DNA from: Dermanyssus gallinae
Lineage: Eukaryota > Arthropoda > Arachnida > Mesostigmata > Dermanyssidae
Assembly (NCBI GenBank): GCA_003439945.1
Contig: QVRM01000459.1
Coordinates: forward strand, 62,001-126,000
Direction: 5' to 3'
Length of the DNA: 64,000 nt
Below, piece by piece: positions 23,481 through 33,599 of the stretch (position 1 is the stretch's first letter; each line of letters begins with the position of its first letter). The notes beneath the pieces are model-generated. The model was not told the DNA's origin. It was given only the letters and a program-made list of their open reading frames with translations, and did not search any database. The position numbers were made by a program, and so were the translations under genes.

Positions 23481-23887
23481 TCTAGGTATAGTTGGTATTA
23501 CAAATGTTGTGCTTCGTATACGAGGACACACTTAGTTTTTGATTGTATTCATCCACATGTTTTTAGACATAGTTGTTGTAAATTGTGTTGATGCTGTACT
23601 AGTGGACTACTTCGTTTGTGTGTTATATTTGCAAGTTTGTTGCCTCATGTGGTGTTCGGCGTTCTAACAAACGCACCAATTGCTGCTTTGAAGTTTTGTG
23701 TAAATCATAAACCACTGTAATACCATTGTGTGTAAAGTGCTTATACAAAGCACTCCTTGGATTTCGTCGAGAGTAATTATTTGCTTTGTTGTTTGATTCA
23801 TATTTTTCAACCATTTTTATTAACCGAGAACTTAAGCGTTGTGAAATGCAGTTCCGTGAATAAACCACGTTTGAAATTAAAAAAAAA
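23481..23887 (+). mobile_element. 3' UTR and poly(A) end of the CR1/Jockey-like LINE
   Basis: Untranslated tail after the stop at 23478-23480. An AATAAA lies near 23860 and an A9 run ends near 23887, about the distance expected between a polyadenylation signal and a copied poly(A) tail. A target-site duplication could not be established because the 5' boundary is unclear. Confidence 0.55.
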
Positions 23888-25135
23888 TTGTATTCGGCAG
23901 TTGCTCGTTTGTCAAAGACGCGTGCCGCTGATTTTCCTGCCTCTATAACCGTTCATGCATATGATGTATAGGGCATGTGTTGAATTATTGTTTGTAGTCT
24001 TGGGTAGTAAGTTAGCGCACCCTTGCAGACGATTCAATTTGTTCAGAGCGATGTATTGCAGGCGGCTCTCGAGTTCAATAGGTTCAAGCTCTGTCCTGTC
24101 AGGGATCGCGTAAATCATAGTATTCGAAGTATCGGCGTCAGGATGGTATCCTATACCTTGTATGGCTAGCAAGCGGCCACAATTGCTTAAAAGTGGTCAA
24201 TTGCAAAGCGTCCGGCGGGTGAAATGCTCGACTGGTGTTTAGTCATAATGTCGAGTAGAAACCTCAGGGCTACCAAAATAGCTGGTACATGCTATCGCAC
24301 AGCATTTCCACGACGAGTAGTTGAATTTTCAGCGAGTATGGTGTGGAATAAACTCTGACCTTGTCGTTAAAAATCGAACAAAATTAGAAGCGGGCAGTAA
24401 AGGAACAGAGAAACACCTTTTGCAGGACTGACTTGCAAATAAATCTGAGCTAGGAAACAAAGTAACTAACTCTAACTCTTAACTATATTAATCGAATGCG
24501 TTTGCAACATAACGTTTTTTCTTGAAGTTAAGCTTGTAACACTTTTTTGGCAGTAGCGATATAATATTGCCCACGCACACGTACAATTGTCCGCAAGTGT
24601 AGAGACGCTAGAAAAATACTACAGCATAAACAGGATTTAGCAAGACTGGCTGAATGAAGTCAACGATTTTTTTACTGGGAACTTTGTTGTACTGTGCTGG
24701 CCTTTTCCAAGCAGAGCATAGTAATGTACTTCATTTGGCGGATGGCGGATGGTGTATGGCCGTTCTTAGTTGGTGTAGTGGTTTGTCTAGTAATTTTTGA
24801 TAACGAACAAGAGTCTAGCCTATTAAAACAAGACACAGAATCTCAGTCTTTTGTGGCATTCCTTTATAGATCAAGTGTGTTTAACATTTTGAAACAGAGC
24901 AATGACAGGTATTGTGATGCCCTTAAATGTTCGGGACCGCACGCGCGCTACAATGAGAAACACATTTAGATTTCCAGTCTTTAATAAGGCTAGTAATCTG
25001 TAAGTGTTTTCCTTCACGGGAATATGGGTTGCAATTGTGCCCTTTGAACGAAGAATCCAAACGACAGAATAGAGGACATAGCCGATAGAGTAAAGGTCAA
25101 ACTTTAGCAGCTACTGTATAAGTACCAGTACCATT
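23888..25135. other. unassigned sequence
   Basis: Holds an 86-codon minus frame (24172-23912) and a 91-codon plus frame (24694-24969), neither recognised. No transposon motif was found. Confidence 0.5.
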
Positions 25136-25138
25136 CAA

Positions 25139-26426
25139 GATGGCGGCGCCCAGCAGTGCGCTGTGTTTTGTATGTAGCTCCGTGATAAAGAGCTCGTGCG
25201 AGCCCTGTCATAGCTCATGTGAAGTGCTCATCACCGCGCACCGATGTAGGGGCAAACAAGCCCGCTCGGTGTCCTGGATGTCCGGAACTGAAAGGCAGTC
25301 GCTCAAACGACGCCCTGCTTGAAATCCTTCAGCGGATTAGCCGCCTTGCGGCAGCAAATACAATCCGAGTGTCGGAGCTTGAACAGGTGGTTTCCCAGCT
25401 TCATTCCCGTCCCACCGGGAATAACGTAAGCACATCGGGAATGGAGAACGAAACGAAAAAGAAGGTGGCACAGAAAAAAGTGGCACAAGACATTGGCGGC
25501 ACCTCAAAGCTCAAAATTGGTTCGAACGTCTTACATGCGTCCTCCGTCACCCGTACTGTTATTAAACAAAACTAACAGCAACAACAGTGCCAGAGACAGC
25601 AGAGACACCGAGAACAGAAACCGCAGCAGCAGTCGAAGCACGAAGATGTCTCTCACAGACGTCGCCAAGAGTGTTGTTGATCTTGGTCAACAGAGCTAAC
25701 AACGGCGAGAAGAGAGAGCGGTTGAGCGACAGCAACAACAGCGGGGGAAACTGGAGAAGAAAGAGAAGCCGGCGCCGGCAGTAGAACGTGACGTCACGAG
25801 TCCGCTGCAGCCGCGCGACCAGGCTGTAAGAGACAATGGACTGTACAGAGACAGCCAATGTAGATCGAGCTGGACAACGAGGCTTCCAGCTGGTGGAGAA
25901 ACGAAGCAAGAAGAAGAGGAAAGCTCGCGAGTGAGACTGGCGGATCCGCCAGCAACAGCCCAGAGAAGCAGGACGGACGCCTGGGGTCCGCGGCCGGGCG
26001 ATCTCTCCCAAATACACAAGCGAACGACAGTGGAAAAACGCGAAATTAGCGCGATAAGGAAGCACCGTCCTCTTCGAGCAGGAAGTGCAGTCGTAGACCT
26101 GGGTGAGCTAACACTGTGTAAAAACCGTGTGTTGGCAATGAAGGCTCTCCATTTGGAGGGCTTCAGCCGAACAACGTCGGCAGAACAGCTACGTGGTTGG
26201 CTAACCGGGAGGCATACTGTAGTGCGTGCTATCTGGAAACTTAGTTTCCTGGCCGGACTCCGTCTTCTGCGTGGCCTTTGGTGATGGTGACTTTAGTAAA
26301 GTTTCGAGTAGCACCTTCTGGCCAAAAGGCGTGAGTTTTCGGCGCTGGCTAAGGGCTCCGCCGGCCCAGACTAGGGTATGCGAAGAGATTACTGACGGGC
26401 ATGGCTTAACGGATGGACAGCAATGA
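25139..26426 (+). pseudogene. LINE ORF1 with PHD-like Cys-rich finger
   Basis: ORF1 protein of the LINE, presumably RNA-binding. It starts MAAPSSALCFVCSS; cysteines continue as CEPCHSSC and HRC, then in a shifted frame CPGC, which together look like a PHD-type zinc finger. A heptad-like LLEILQRISRLAAANTIRVS and SELEQVV suggests a short coiled coil. A Gln/Arg/Glu-rich linker follows, from about 25570 to 26000. The distal part (frames 25931-26284 and 26226-26426) reads LHLEGFSRTTSAEQLRGWLT, then VFCVAFGDGDFSKV and FWPKGVSFRRWL, the usual end of such ORF1 proteins. At least three frames are required. Confidence 0.6.
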
Positions 26427-26439
26427 CGCCTTCTGCCAA

Positions 26440-27030
26440 TGCAGCTGCATGCTGCTTGCAGCTGTAAATTATTGCTTTAGAATTGCGAAGGTTTATCTGG
26501 GGCTTTACAGCTAGCACCAGAGCGTGTGTTTGATGATGTGGACATTGTACTCTTGACGGAAAGTTTCATGCGGGAGAAAGTGCATTTCAATGAGGTGCGA
26601 GGTTTTCGCCTGCTAGCGAGTCTTCCAGAGGGGGAGGGCGGGGGAGACCAGTAGGTGGACTTTCAATCATTTACGAGCAGGGTCACCCCAAGTGCAATGT
26701 GTGTGTCGAGGTGAGTCTTGTATGGCACACACCTCAGGTAGTTGTTCTCACCTCACATTGTTCTACCTGCCACCTCATTACGATGATGTTAACGTTGTCG
26801 ATGCGATTAGTGCTGGTCTAGCGGGGCTAAACCTCCAGCTACCCACTCTGGTCGGCGGCATTTTCAACTGTCGTATTGATAGTGGCGCCACCGACAGAAA
26901 GGGCGATGGGCTTCTTAAGCTTCTAGAAAATAGAGGCCTGCATTGCGCAAATGAGCGTGATAAATTCACGTACGTTTGCTCATGTGGAAGAAGCACTATC
27001 GACCTCCTGTTTCACAACCTTTAACATCCG
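26440..27030 (+). pseudogene. LINE AP-like endonuclease domain
   Basis: First domain of ORF2, related to apurinic endonucleases, which nicks the target. Frames give DDVDIVLLTESFMREKVHFN, with the glutamate of the ET-like block as ES. Then come GGLSIIYEQGHPK, GGIFNCRIDS and FTYVCSCGRSTIDLLF. In the GGDFN block the catalytic aspartate reads isoleucine (codon 26860-26862). The domain crosses at least three frames and is dead. The ORF1 stop lies just upstream, near 26424, so ORF2 would have started close behind it. Confidence 0.6.
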
Positions 27031-27141
27031 ACGGAATTTCAAGGATGCGAGGTATTTAATATTCCAGCACGGAAGCACCTGCCGGTGCTGGCGTCTCTGT
27101 GTGTGCCTGGTCAGGGACGCGCCCCGCGTCGGTAGCCGACA

Positions 27142-28740
27142 ATGTACTGCTCTAGGCAGCTAGATTTGCGTGTACTAACGCGCAAGTTAGAGCTGCTGAG
27201 ATCAACTTCTGACATAGAACAAAGCAACCACGCTTTGGAGGCCACTGTAAAGACGGCTGTAGTAAAGATGAAGTACAGACAAAGACGCGCGCGGCCCTGG
27301 TTTACACAAGCCTGCTACTTAAAACGTCGGGAAGTCTTGGGGCTCCAGCACCGAGCACGGGCTCTACACCCCGACCCCCAGATAGTTGCTGATCGTAGGG
27401 CGCTCTATGGCCAACATAGAGCAACGTACAGGAAAGTGCTTGTGGAGAATAAGCGCCGGTATGATGAGGAGGAGGAGTTTCGTTTGCTTGAGAGAGCAGA
27501 GCGCAAACCCCATGTCTATATTGTTCGCCGGCTGAACAAAAGCATGCACAGCATGACAAAGAAGCAGTTGCGGCAGCACTATACTGCCCTTCTGTTCGAT
27601 GCAGACGCCCCCGCGCCTAACCCAGTTATTGAGCAGCCGCTCACTCTGGAGCAGCACCACATGAATTCGCCGTTTACGGTAGAAGAAGTTGCGCAGATTT
27701 TGCGCGGGTTACCCACGAAAAAGAGTAGTGATCCTAATTGGATTTATTACGAACATTACGCTGAGACGTCCGATGATTTAGCAGGGGAGCCGTGTAAGCT
27801 GTTTAATCAGATACTCCGCGAGGGACACATACCCCAGGTTTAGCACGTGGCCAGGCTTACTTTGCTATTCAAGGGCAAAAACGGTGACAATGTAGACGAT
27901 TTAAATCTCTACCAGGGTATCGCGTTAGAACGCACGCTCAAGAAAATCTTCGCTAAGTTGATTATCTCGAAGGCGCTTCCAGCTGTGAAGAAAGCCTTAC
28001 CTCCGGAGCAATTCGGATTCAGAAAGGGTCGAGGTACACAGGACGCGATCCACGTACTCCAGTCGGAAGTTGAACGGGTGTTGGCTGTGCCTGGGGGTCA
28101 CTTGTACGCCGTCTTTATTGATTGTGTCAAGGCCTTCGACAAAGCTTCCTGTTACCTCCTAGTCGATTTATTTCGACATGCTGGGGTGGGTGGTTCTTTT
28201 CTACATGTGCTCTCCAGCTTCTTTGCTGAAGACCGCCTTGAAGTAAATGTAAGGGGCGTGGACACCTTGCAGCTGAGTCAAAACGCAGGGACCTCTCAAG
28301 GGGACTCTCTCATTTGCCTAGCATTCTCCTTGCTCATCGCATACCTAGCCCGCCATGTGCGGGAGGAGTTCATAAATGCCGTCGTCATGTATGCGGATGA
28401 CATAGTAGTGGCCCACCGAGACCGCGGTGCCATTCGTCGAATTGTCGGCGACGCAGAAAGTTACCTTCACCGTAAGGGCCTTCGAATAAATTCGCGGAAG
28501 ACCAAAGTCAGAAAGTTTCGCGGTAGGAGTCGATTGGCTGCCGCAGACGTAATACCCTGTTGTGGCCAACCGCTGGAGTTTGTCAACTCCTTCCCGTATT
28601 TGGGTCTGGGACTACACTATACGGGAACGACCTTGACCCAGCACATCGGCGACAGGTGTCGGGACGGCTATTGCCCCTATTCATACAGAGGTGAAAGATC
28701 CTCGACGGCTTTCTTTGAGTGCGGCCGTGCGTCTTTTTGA
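27142..28740 (+). pseudogene. LINE reverse transcriptase core, broken by one stop
   Basis: Two same-frame pieces (27142-27843 and 27847-28740) separated by a TAG at 27841-27843, where relatives have Trp (block IPxxW). The first holds the linker and FTVEEVAQILRGLPTKK. The second holds LLFKGKNGDNVDDLN, EQFGFRKGRGTQDAIHVLQ, FIDCVKAFDKA (motif A, aspartate at about residue 92), GTSQGDSLICLAFSLLI (motif B), MYADDIVVAH (motif C, residues 182-185) and FVNSFPYLGL. Catalytic aspartates are intact. After about 28680 the frame leaves the conserved sequence, which continues at 28691 in another frame. RT identity is certain. Confidence 0.85.
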
Positions 28741-29264
28741 GCTTAAGATTGTGTTAATGTTGAGCTACAGCCTTGGCAGGGTGTGGGGTCATCTTTCAGC
28801 GGCAAATTTTGCGCAGCTAGAGAGATGTTTCACAGTATATATAAAGCGGGTTCTTTGCTTACCCCGGACGGCAAGAAGCCGCTTCGTGTACCTGCTAGCG
28901 GGTTGCGGGCCAGGCAGTGGAAACAATCAGAGTCAGGCCTAGGTCACCTATTACAGAACCACATCAGCAATATTTGTTAGAGTGGCAGGAAAAAGTGACC
29001 GAAGCCTCGGCAGAGGTAGCGCAGTTGGATTTGTACCTCGCCAGGGAGCTTTGGGATGGAATGGCATGCACTAGCCGGCACGTGTACACAAGATACATTG
29101 TGCATGGCTATCATCACTTGGTATGTTCGACCCAAGGATTTCACCAAGTTAGCAATCAATGTCGTTGCCGGTTCTGCTCGCAGATAAGCGCTAAATACCA
29201 CGTAGCGAGCTGCCAGACGCAACGGCGTTCTTTGCACTTTTTCGCCCGGTGGGACGGTCGCTGA
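28691..29264 (+). pseudogene. LINE RT thumb and Cys/His C-terminal tail
   Basis: Frame 28691-28942 gives SLSAAVRLFELKIVLMLSYS, then CFTVYIKRVLCLPRTARSRF, the thumb region. Frame 28917-29264 gives TRYIVHGYHHLVCSTQGFHQ, then QCRCRFC and KYHVASC, a C-x-C-x-x-C...H...C pattern likely to bind zinc. The same ending is found at 2.0-2.3 kb and 52.7 kb, so it defines this LINE family. A frameshift separates the two pieces. Confidence 0.65.
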
Positions 29265-29345
29265 AGTGTTGAAATTGTATATGGTAAACTGTATTGTAAT
29301 TATGTAACATATTGAAATGCAATGTTATTGCGAAATAAACAATAT

Positions 29346-29879
29346 GTATATATACGTATCAGTATGACTGGCTTTTTCATGTAATGACTGCAGGCTCGGT
29401 TTCTTAAATTCAATCTTTTTAAAGATATAGAACAAAGAAAATAAGGAAATAGAACCAGGTTTAAAACTGTTGACGTTAAGCCGAGCTGTGGCTACCGAAA
29501 CTATTTACACGCTCTACAATTTACGCTTTACAGGAGTGTAAGCTATAATAAAATGTGCGAATACGCCTTCTCAGCAGAGGAGGGCTATTATATTTCATAT
29601 GTTTTATACCAGATGCGTTATAGACAGAAGTCGTGAGTCGGTTTATAAATGTCTTAAAAAGCTTTTTTTTGAACAGTTTTATGAAAAGTGGTATAAGCTT
29701 AGATAGGGTCGATGTGTACGAGGGCTGATCTTTTTGTGTAATTATAACACATGTACTAATAAATGTATGTTTGATAAGATTGTGTCGTGTAAAAACATCT
29801 AGCTTTCAACAAGCTTACAATAACGAATATGCAGCTTCATGAAGGACAAATGTAGACGACTCAGAATCAAACAGCTATT
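29346..29879. other. unassigned AT-rich sequence
   Basis: Nothing recognised downstream of the LINE 3' end. Confidence 0.5.
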
Positions 29880-30840
29880 ACGACTGGATGGTTTGTGGTC
29901 GCCTGCTCTGTAATTGTTGCTGTTCTGGCGCCGCTGCTATGCGATATCTGGCAGACTTTGGCCAGTCAGATCAATCGATGATGATACTCTGTAATCGAGA
30001 CAAAGAACCATTACGGTACGTAGATACAGCTGGGCGGCAGCGGATTCTTCGGCGGCGGCGGCGGTGGTGTCGCCTACTTCCACTGTGTTGTCTACTTCCA
30101 CTACTCTCCCGACATACTGGTGGGCCCATCGACAAGATTGTCGTCCCTCCGCAGGCAGCAACACCGAAGAGTCTAGGAGGACGTCGACTAGCTATGTTGG
30201 GGTAGGAGAAGCGAACAGCGATAGACAGACTCTTTTGGAGTCGTTAGGGTTTTTTGTAATCCTCAAAGCGTCCCATTCCTCCTTCTGCTTCAGCTGTAGC
30301 TGCACACACGGTAAGAGGCTCCGCTCCGTATGAAGTGCGTCGGTCGCACTGACGGCAACCCTGGCAGTTCCCCCCCCCTCCGCTGCACCTACAATACGTG
30401 GAAGTTCGCCGCCTGGCGTCTACTTTCTCGTCCATTTGCTCGCTCCACTTGGTTGCGTTGCCGCCGATAAACGAAGCTCTGTCGGAAGTTGGTGCTTGGC
30501 TAGTTCGCCGCAGCTATCGACAATAGCTAGCAAAAGAGAGCTGCTTTGTCGTTAGAGCTGTTCGTTCGCGTCCGACTGTTGGGCGGCCCATCTATTCATT
30601 CATCGATTCATCCGGCCACGCCACTACATGCATACATATACCCATCCATCGATGCATCTATTCGCGTTGGCAAACCGAGACACCAAACGGAACCTCCTCT
30701 CGCCCTCTCTACTCGCAACAAAGTGCCAGATCGAGGGAGGTAGAAAGGGCTACAAAATAAAGAGAGACAGAGGGGGGACAAAGGTGGGGGAAGGGGGGGT
30801 TCAGAAAGCGTGGAAAAAGAAGAGAGAATAAATATAGGAT
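29880..30840. other. GC-richer low-complexity island
   Basis: Contains a GGC-rich run near 30049-30066, a C8-9 run near 30369, CATTCATC-type repeats at 30589-30660 and a purine-rich run at 30750-30830. Overlapping frames of 60-105 codons exist on both strands, none recognisable. A splice-donor-like CGGTAAGA lies at about 30309. Such islands can be 5' untranslated exons or regulatory DNA of a host gene; this is only inferred from composition. Confidence 0.35.
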
Positions 30841-31043
30841 CAAAGGAGTACACATAGATCATGTCTGACAGTTCCTATACACAGTGCAATCTGCTGTTGC
30901 TGTTGATTCATGCTTAGGAAAGAACCCGCCGACAGATATAGGAGTCCGCTATGCAAGCATGTATATATAGGTTCGTTTCGTTCATAGATCAACGTTCCTA
31001 GTAGTTCATATATATAATATATATAATATATATAATATATATA

Positions 31044-31081
<38 letters not shown>

Positions 31082-31479
31082 CATCATCATCATCATTCCC
31101 CTGCACGACTTGACGGTCATCATCGACCACAATGATGACGACTAAGATGACAGAAGTACAACGAGTAATGAGATCGACAACCTTGGCCTGCGCTCGTGCT
31201 GCTATAGTTCGGGCTAAGTTTCATACACACACATATACATAAACACAAACCGACACTATGATTTCGCGCTGGGCGGCGTGCAACTTTCTCCATCTCTCTA
31301 TACGACAAAAAAAAATAGTTATACATATACGTGGTGTCTGTGAGTGTGTGTCTGTTGGGGTTGAGGATATGAGACAATGGAAGCCAACTTATATCATCAT
31401 AGCAGGCAAAGCGGTAGGTCGCATGAGCCCCACACTGTATCATCATACTGCTAAGCAACAGCTTTAGCCTCACTATGCC
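30841..31479. other. unassigned sequence around a compound microsatellite
   Basis: No coding feature was recognised. The poly-Asn/Tyr-Ile frames here come from the ATT/TA repeats. Confidence 0.5.
31008..31097. repeat. compound (TATATAA)n(ATT)n(ATC)n microsatellite
   Basis: TATATAATA units pass into ATT units and then ATC units. Confidence 0.95.
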
Positions 31480-31930
31480 CTCCCGCTATCGCGCAGTGGC
31501 GAAGGAGACAGAGAGCGAGAGAGAGAGAGAGAGAAATAGAGAGACCCTATCAGTGGCGGGTGGAGGGAAGGTGGGCTGGTTCGGAGCTTGTTTGTTCGTT
31601 CGTACAAGCACGCACTCTATCGAGGTAAGGCGAATATCCGCCCTAGCTGTAGTAGCAATGCGCTGCTAGGGCGCTCAAACGACACGATGAGTAAGTAGGT
31701 GAATGAATAGCTCGTCTCATAGGCCAAGCCGCTGTTGTTGCAGTTGTTGTTAGCGTTGCTCACAGCGACAGCGTGCTTCGTCTGACTGACGGACGGACGG
31801 ACGGGCGAACGGACGCGCCAGACCACACTCCTCCCATCGACGACGTCCGGCGGCGTTGCAAAGAACAACAATGTTAGCTATGCAGTGTATCACAACAGAA
31901 CGGGGGGTAGGTAGGTAGGTAGGTAATTGC
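31480..31930. other. low-complexity island with GA and GGTA tracts
   Basis: A GA run at 31512-31534, GTT-rich and GGAC-rich stretches near 31735-31812, and a GGTA run at 31906-31924. No gene was recognised. Confidence 0.5.
31906..31924. repeat. (GGTA)n microsatellite
   Basis: Four to five tandem GGTA units. Confidence 0.9.
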
Positions 31931-32325
31931 TATATTATCTACTTTGTAATAGGAGAAAGAAATCGCGGCATTCCTAAAAGGTACCAACCAATTATTCCTG
32001 CCGACTTTATTTCTACAAACTCTTTGAACGCTGCGTCACGGCCCAGTTAGTCAGATATGCGCAGAGCGTTGCACTACTGATAAAAACACACTATTATCTT
32101 CTGGAAGCTCGGTTTTGGTTTATAAAGTCTTTAAAATAGCTCGTGGAGTAAACTATTACTGCACCAAAGTCGTTGTACTTTCGTTAGTATTGCAGAAACG
32201 AAAGTTGCCGTCTTTAAGCCGGCAAACATACCACCGATGCAGATTGCGCACATATAAGACTCAATAATGAGATTCTAGAACCAGTTGCCACAACGCTGCC
32301 AAGGAGTTCCACTTAATGAAACGTG
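31931..32325. other. unassigned sequence
   Basis: No recognisable feature. Confidence 0.5.
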
Positions 32326-32329
32326 AAAT

Positions 32330-32935
32330 TGACAGGGCTTTCAGCACAAACAACAACGAGATCGGTGCTAGACGTTGCCGGTTGTTCTCGATTACACAAG
32401 TCTTGTGTCACACAGTCGGTGGCACTGAATGCGCCTCAAATGCTTATGAAATCAATGCTTGTCTATTGTGTAACAGTTTGGGTGGTACGTATTTATGTGA
32501 TACACAAGTGCAAGTGGCTTAAAGTGGCGCGCCACATAGGTCCCAAGTGATTATGCTCTGTGTCAACTGCTTGTTTGAAACGTGCGATTTTGAGTGTACC
32601 GGAATTTGGTTCGGACCATTATAAATGGTCAACTGGCAAGCTTTAAATATGGACCTGACCTTTTAGTATAACACGGGGTAGAATGACGCTGTGACACCTA
32701 TATACAAAAACCGTTTTTGTTCAACAGAGCCTTGCAGGAATGCTGCAGTATCTATTTAGAATACCTGCCTCTAGAAATCAAAAGTACTAACAACCTCCCT
32801 GAGTTAACGAAGATTTTAAATAAGCATCTGCTGTCTCGTCAAGGTAAGATTAAGTAGGAAAGATCCTACGAAAGCCAACCTTATAATTAACGCAATTATT
32901 TTTTTTCAATTCTAGTTTTATATATATATATATAG
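32330..32935 (+). pseudogene. CR1/Jockey-like LINE C-terminal remnant
   Basis: Frame 32323-32550 ends QMLMKSMLVYCVTVWVVRIY, then WLKVARHIG, resembling the block P-x-x-x-YCVxVW...L-x-K-x-x-x-x-x-R-x-I after the RT palm. About 200 bp further, another frame gives YLPLEIKSTNNLPELTKILN, then KHLLSRQ and a stop at about 32858. This fits the LP-x-x-I-K...L-x-x-F-K-x-x-L ending of CR1-group LINEs. Stops and shifts lie between. A short (TA)n at 32920-32935 may be the simple-repeat tail. No RT palm is present. Confidence 0.45.
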
Positions 32936-33599
32936 CGTTTGTACTAAATTTGAAAACATTTACATGTTTTGTACTTTGAAGTCGTGGCATTTATGACTTA
33001 TCAACACAAATGAGTTATTACTAGTGGCGTTTCCAGTTCGCGATTTCGCTAGTAGTGTAACGATCGCAGCGTCTCTTTCTGCTTTCATAAGCGGCGTTTC
33101 ATAGAAATATTTTAAATTCTTTTAGGAGGGCTGACGTGACCCTTCTCAATGGGCCAGCACAGGCGTGCTCACTGCGATTCTTTTGTGCGGACTGCTATTG
33201 CTTAGAGTGTCCAGGATTTTTTCTCAATAGGAACTGGATCACTAAAGAGTCGTTTGCGAGATCACAACGCTGCGAGGTATTTGCAATATATGAAAATATT
33301 TTGAACTATTTTATAACTAGTTCAATGAGCAATTTAGATTGCCTGCATCAGCTATACAATCGCTTTACATTTCCGGCTTGATATATGGCCTAAGAGAAGC
33401 CAGCATGTTGCTAGACATTTTCTTTCAGGAGGCTTCTTATCTTGTGCGTTGAGTGCTTTGCGTGTTAAAACGTGTAATGTTCATATTCTACTTAAGTGCA
33501 TTTGTGCGCCAATATTTTTAAAGAGGTCTAACTGAAAAATGCAATGCGCACATACGAACACCACTGCAGAAAGCCTGTCTGCAATAGTGGGCCGGTTGT
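32936..33599. other. unassigned sequence
   Basis: One 81-codon frame (33136-33381, plus) with six cysteines and no recognised family. Confidence 0.5.

Larger units (their letters stand above)
25136..29345 (+). mobile_element. nearly complete non-LTR retrotransposon (two-ORF LINE)
   Basis: About 4.2 kb containing, in order, ORF1 with a Cys-rich finger, AP-like endonuclease, RT and a Cys/His tail, followed by AATAAA at about 29334. Such elements copy themselves by target-primed reverse transcription: the endonuclease nicks DNA and the RT extends from the nick. The likely ORF1 start is in AAGATGGCGGCG, a good initiation context, at 25139. Frameshifts in ORF1, a stop inside the RT and a frameshift before the thumb make it inactive. 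Clade is uncertain; ORF1 layout recalls CR1-group elements. Tails at 2.0 kb and 52.7 kb are relatives. Confidence 0.8.

Noticed and set aside
25562..26065. 167-codon minus frame opposite LINE ORF1
   Set aside because: Antisense shadow of the Gln/Arg-rich ORF1 linker; serine/leucine-rich without motif.
30840..31130. Poly-Asn minus-strand frame
   Set aside because: Arises from the ATT microsatellite.
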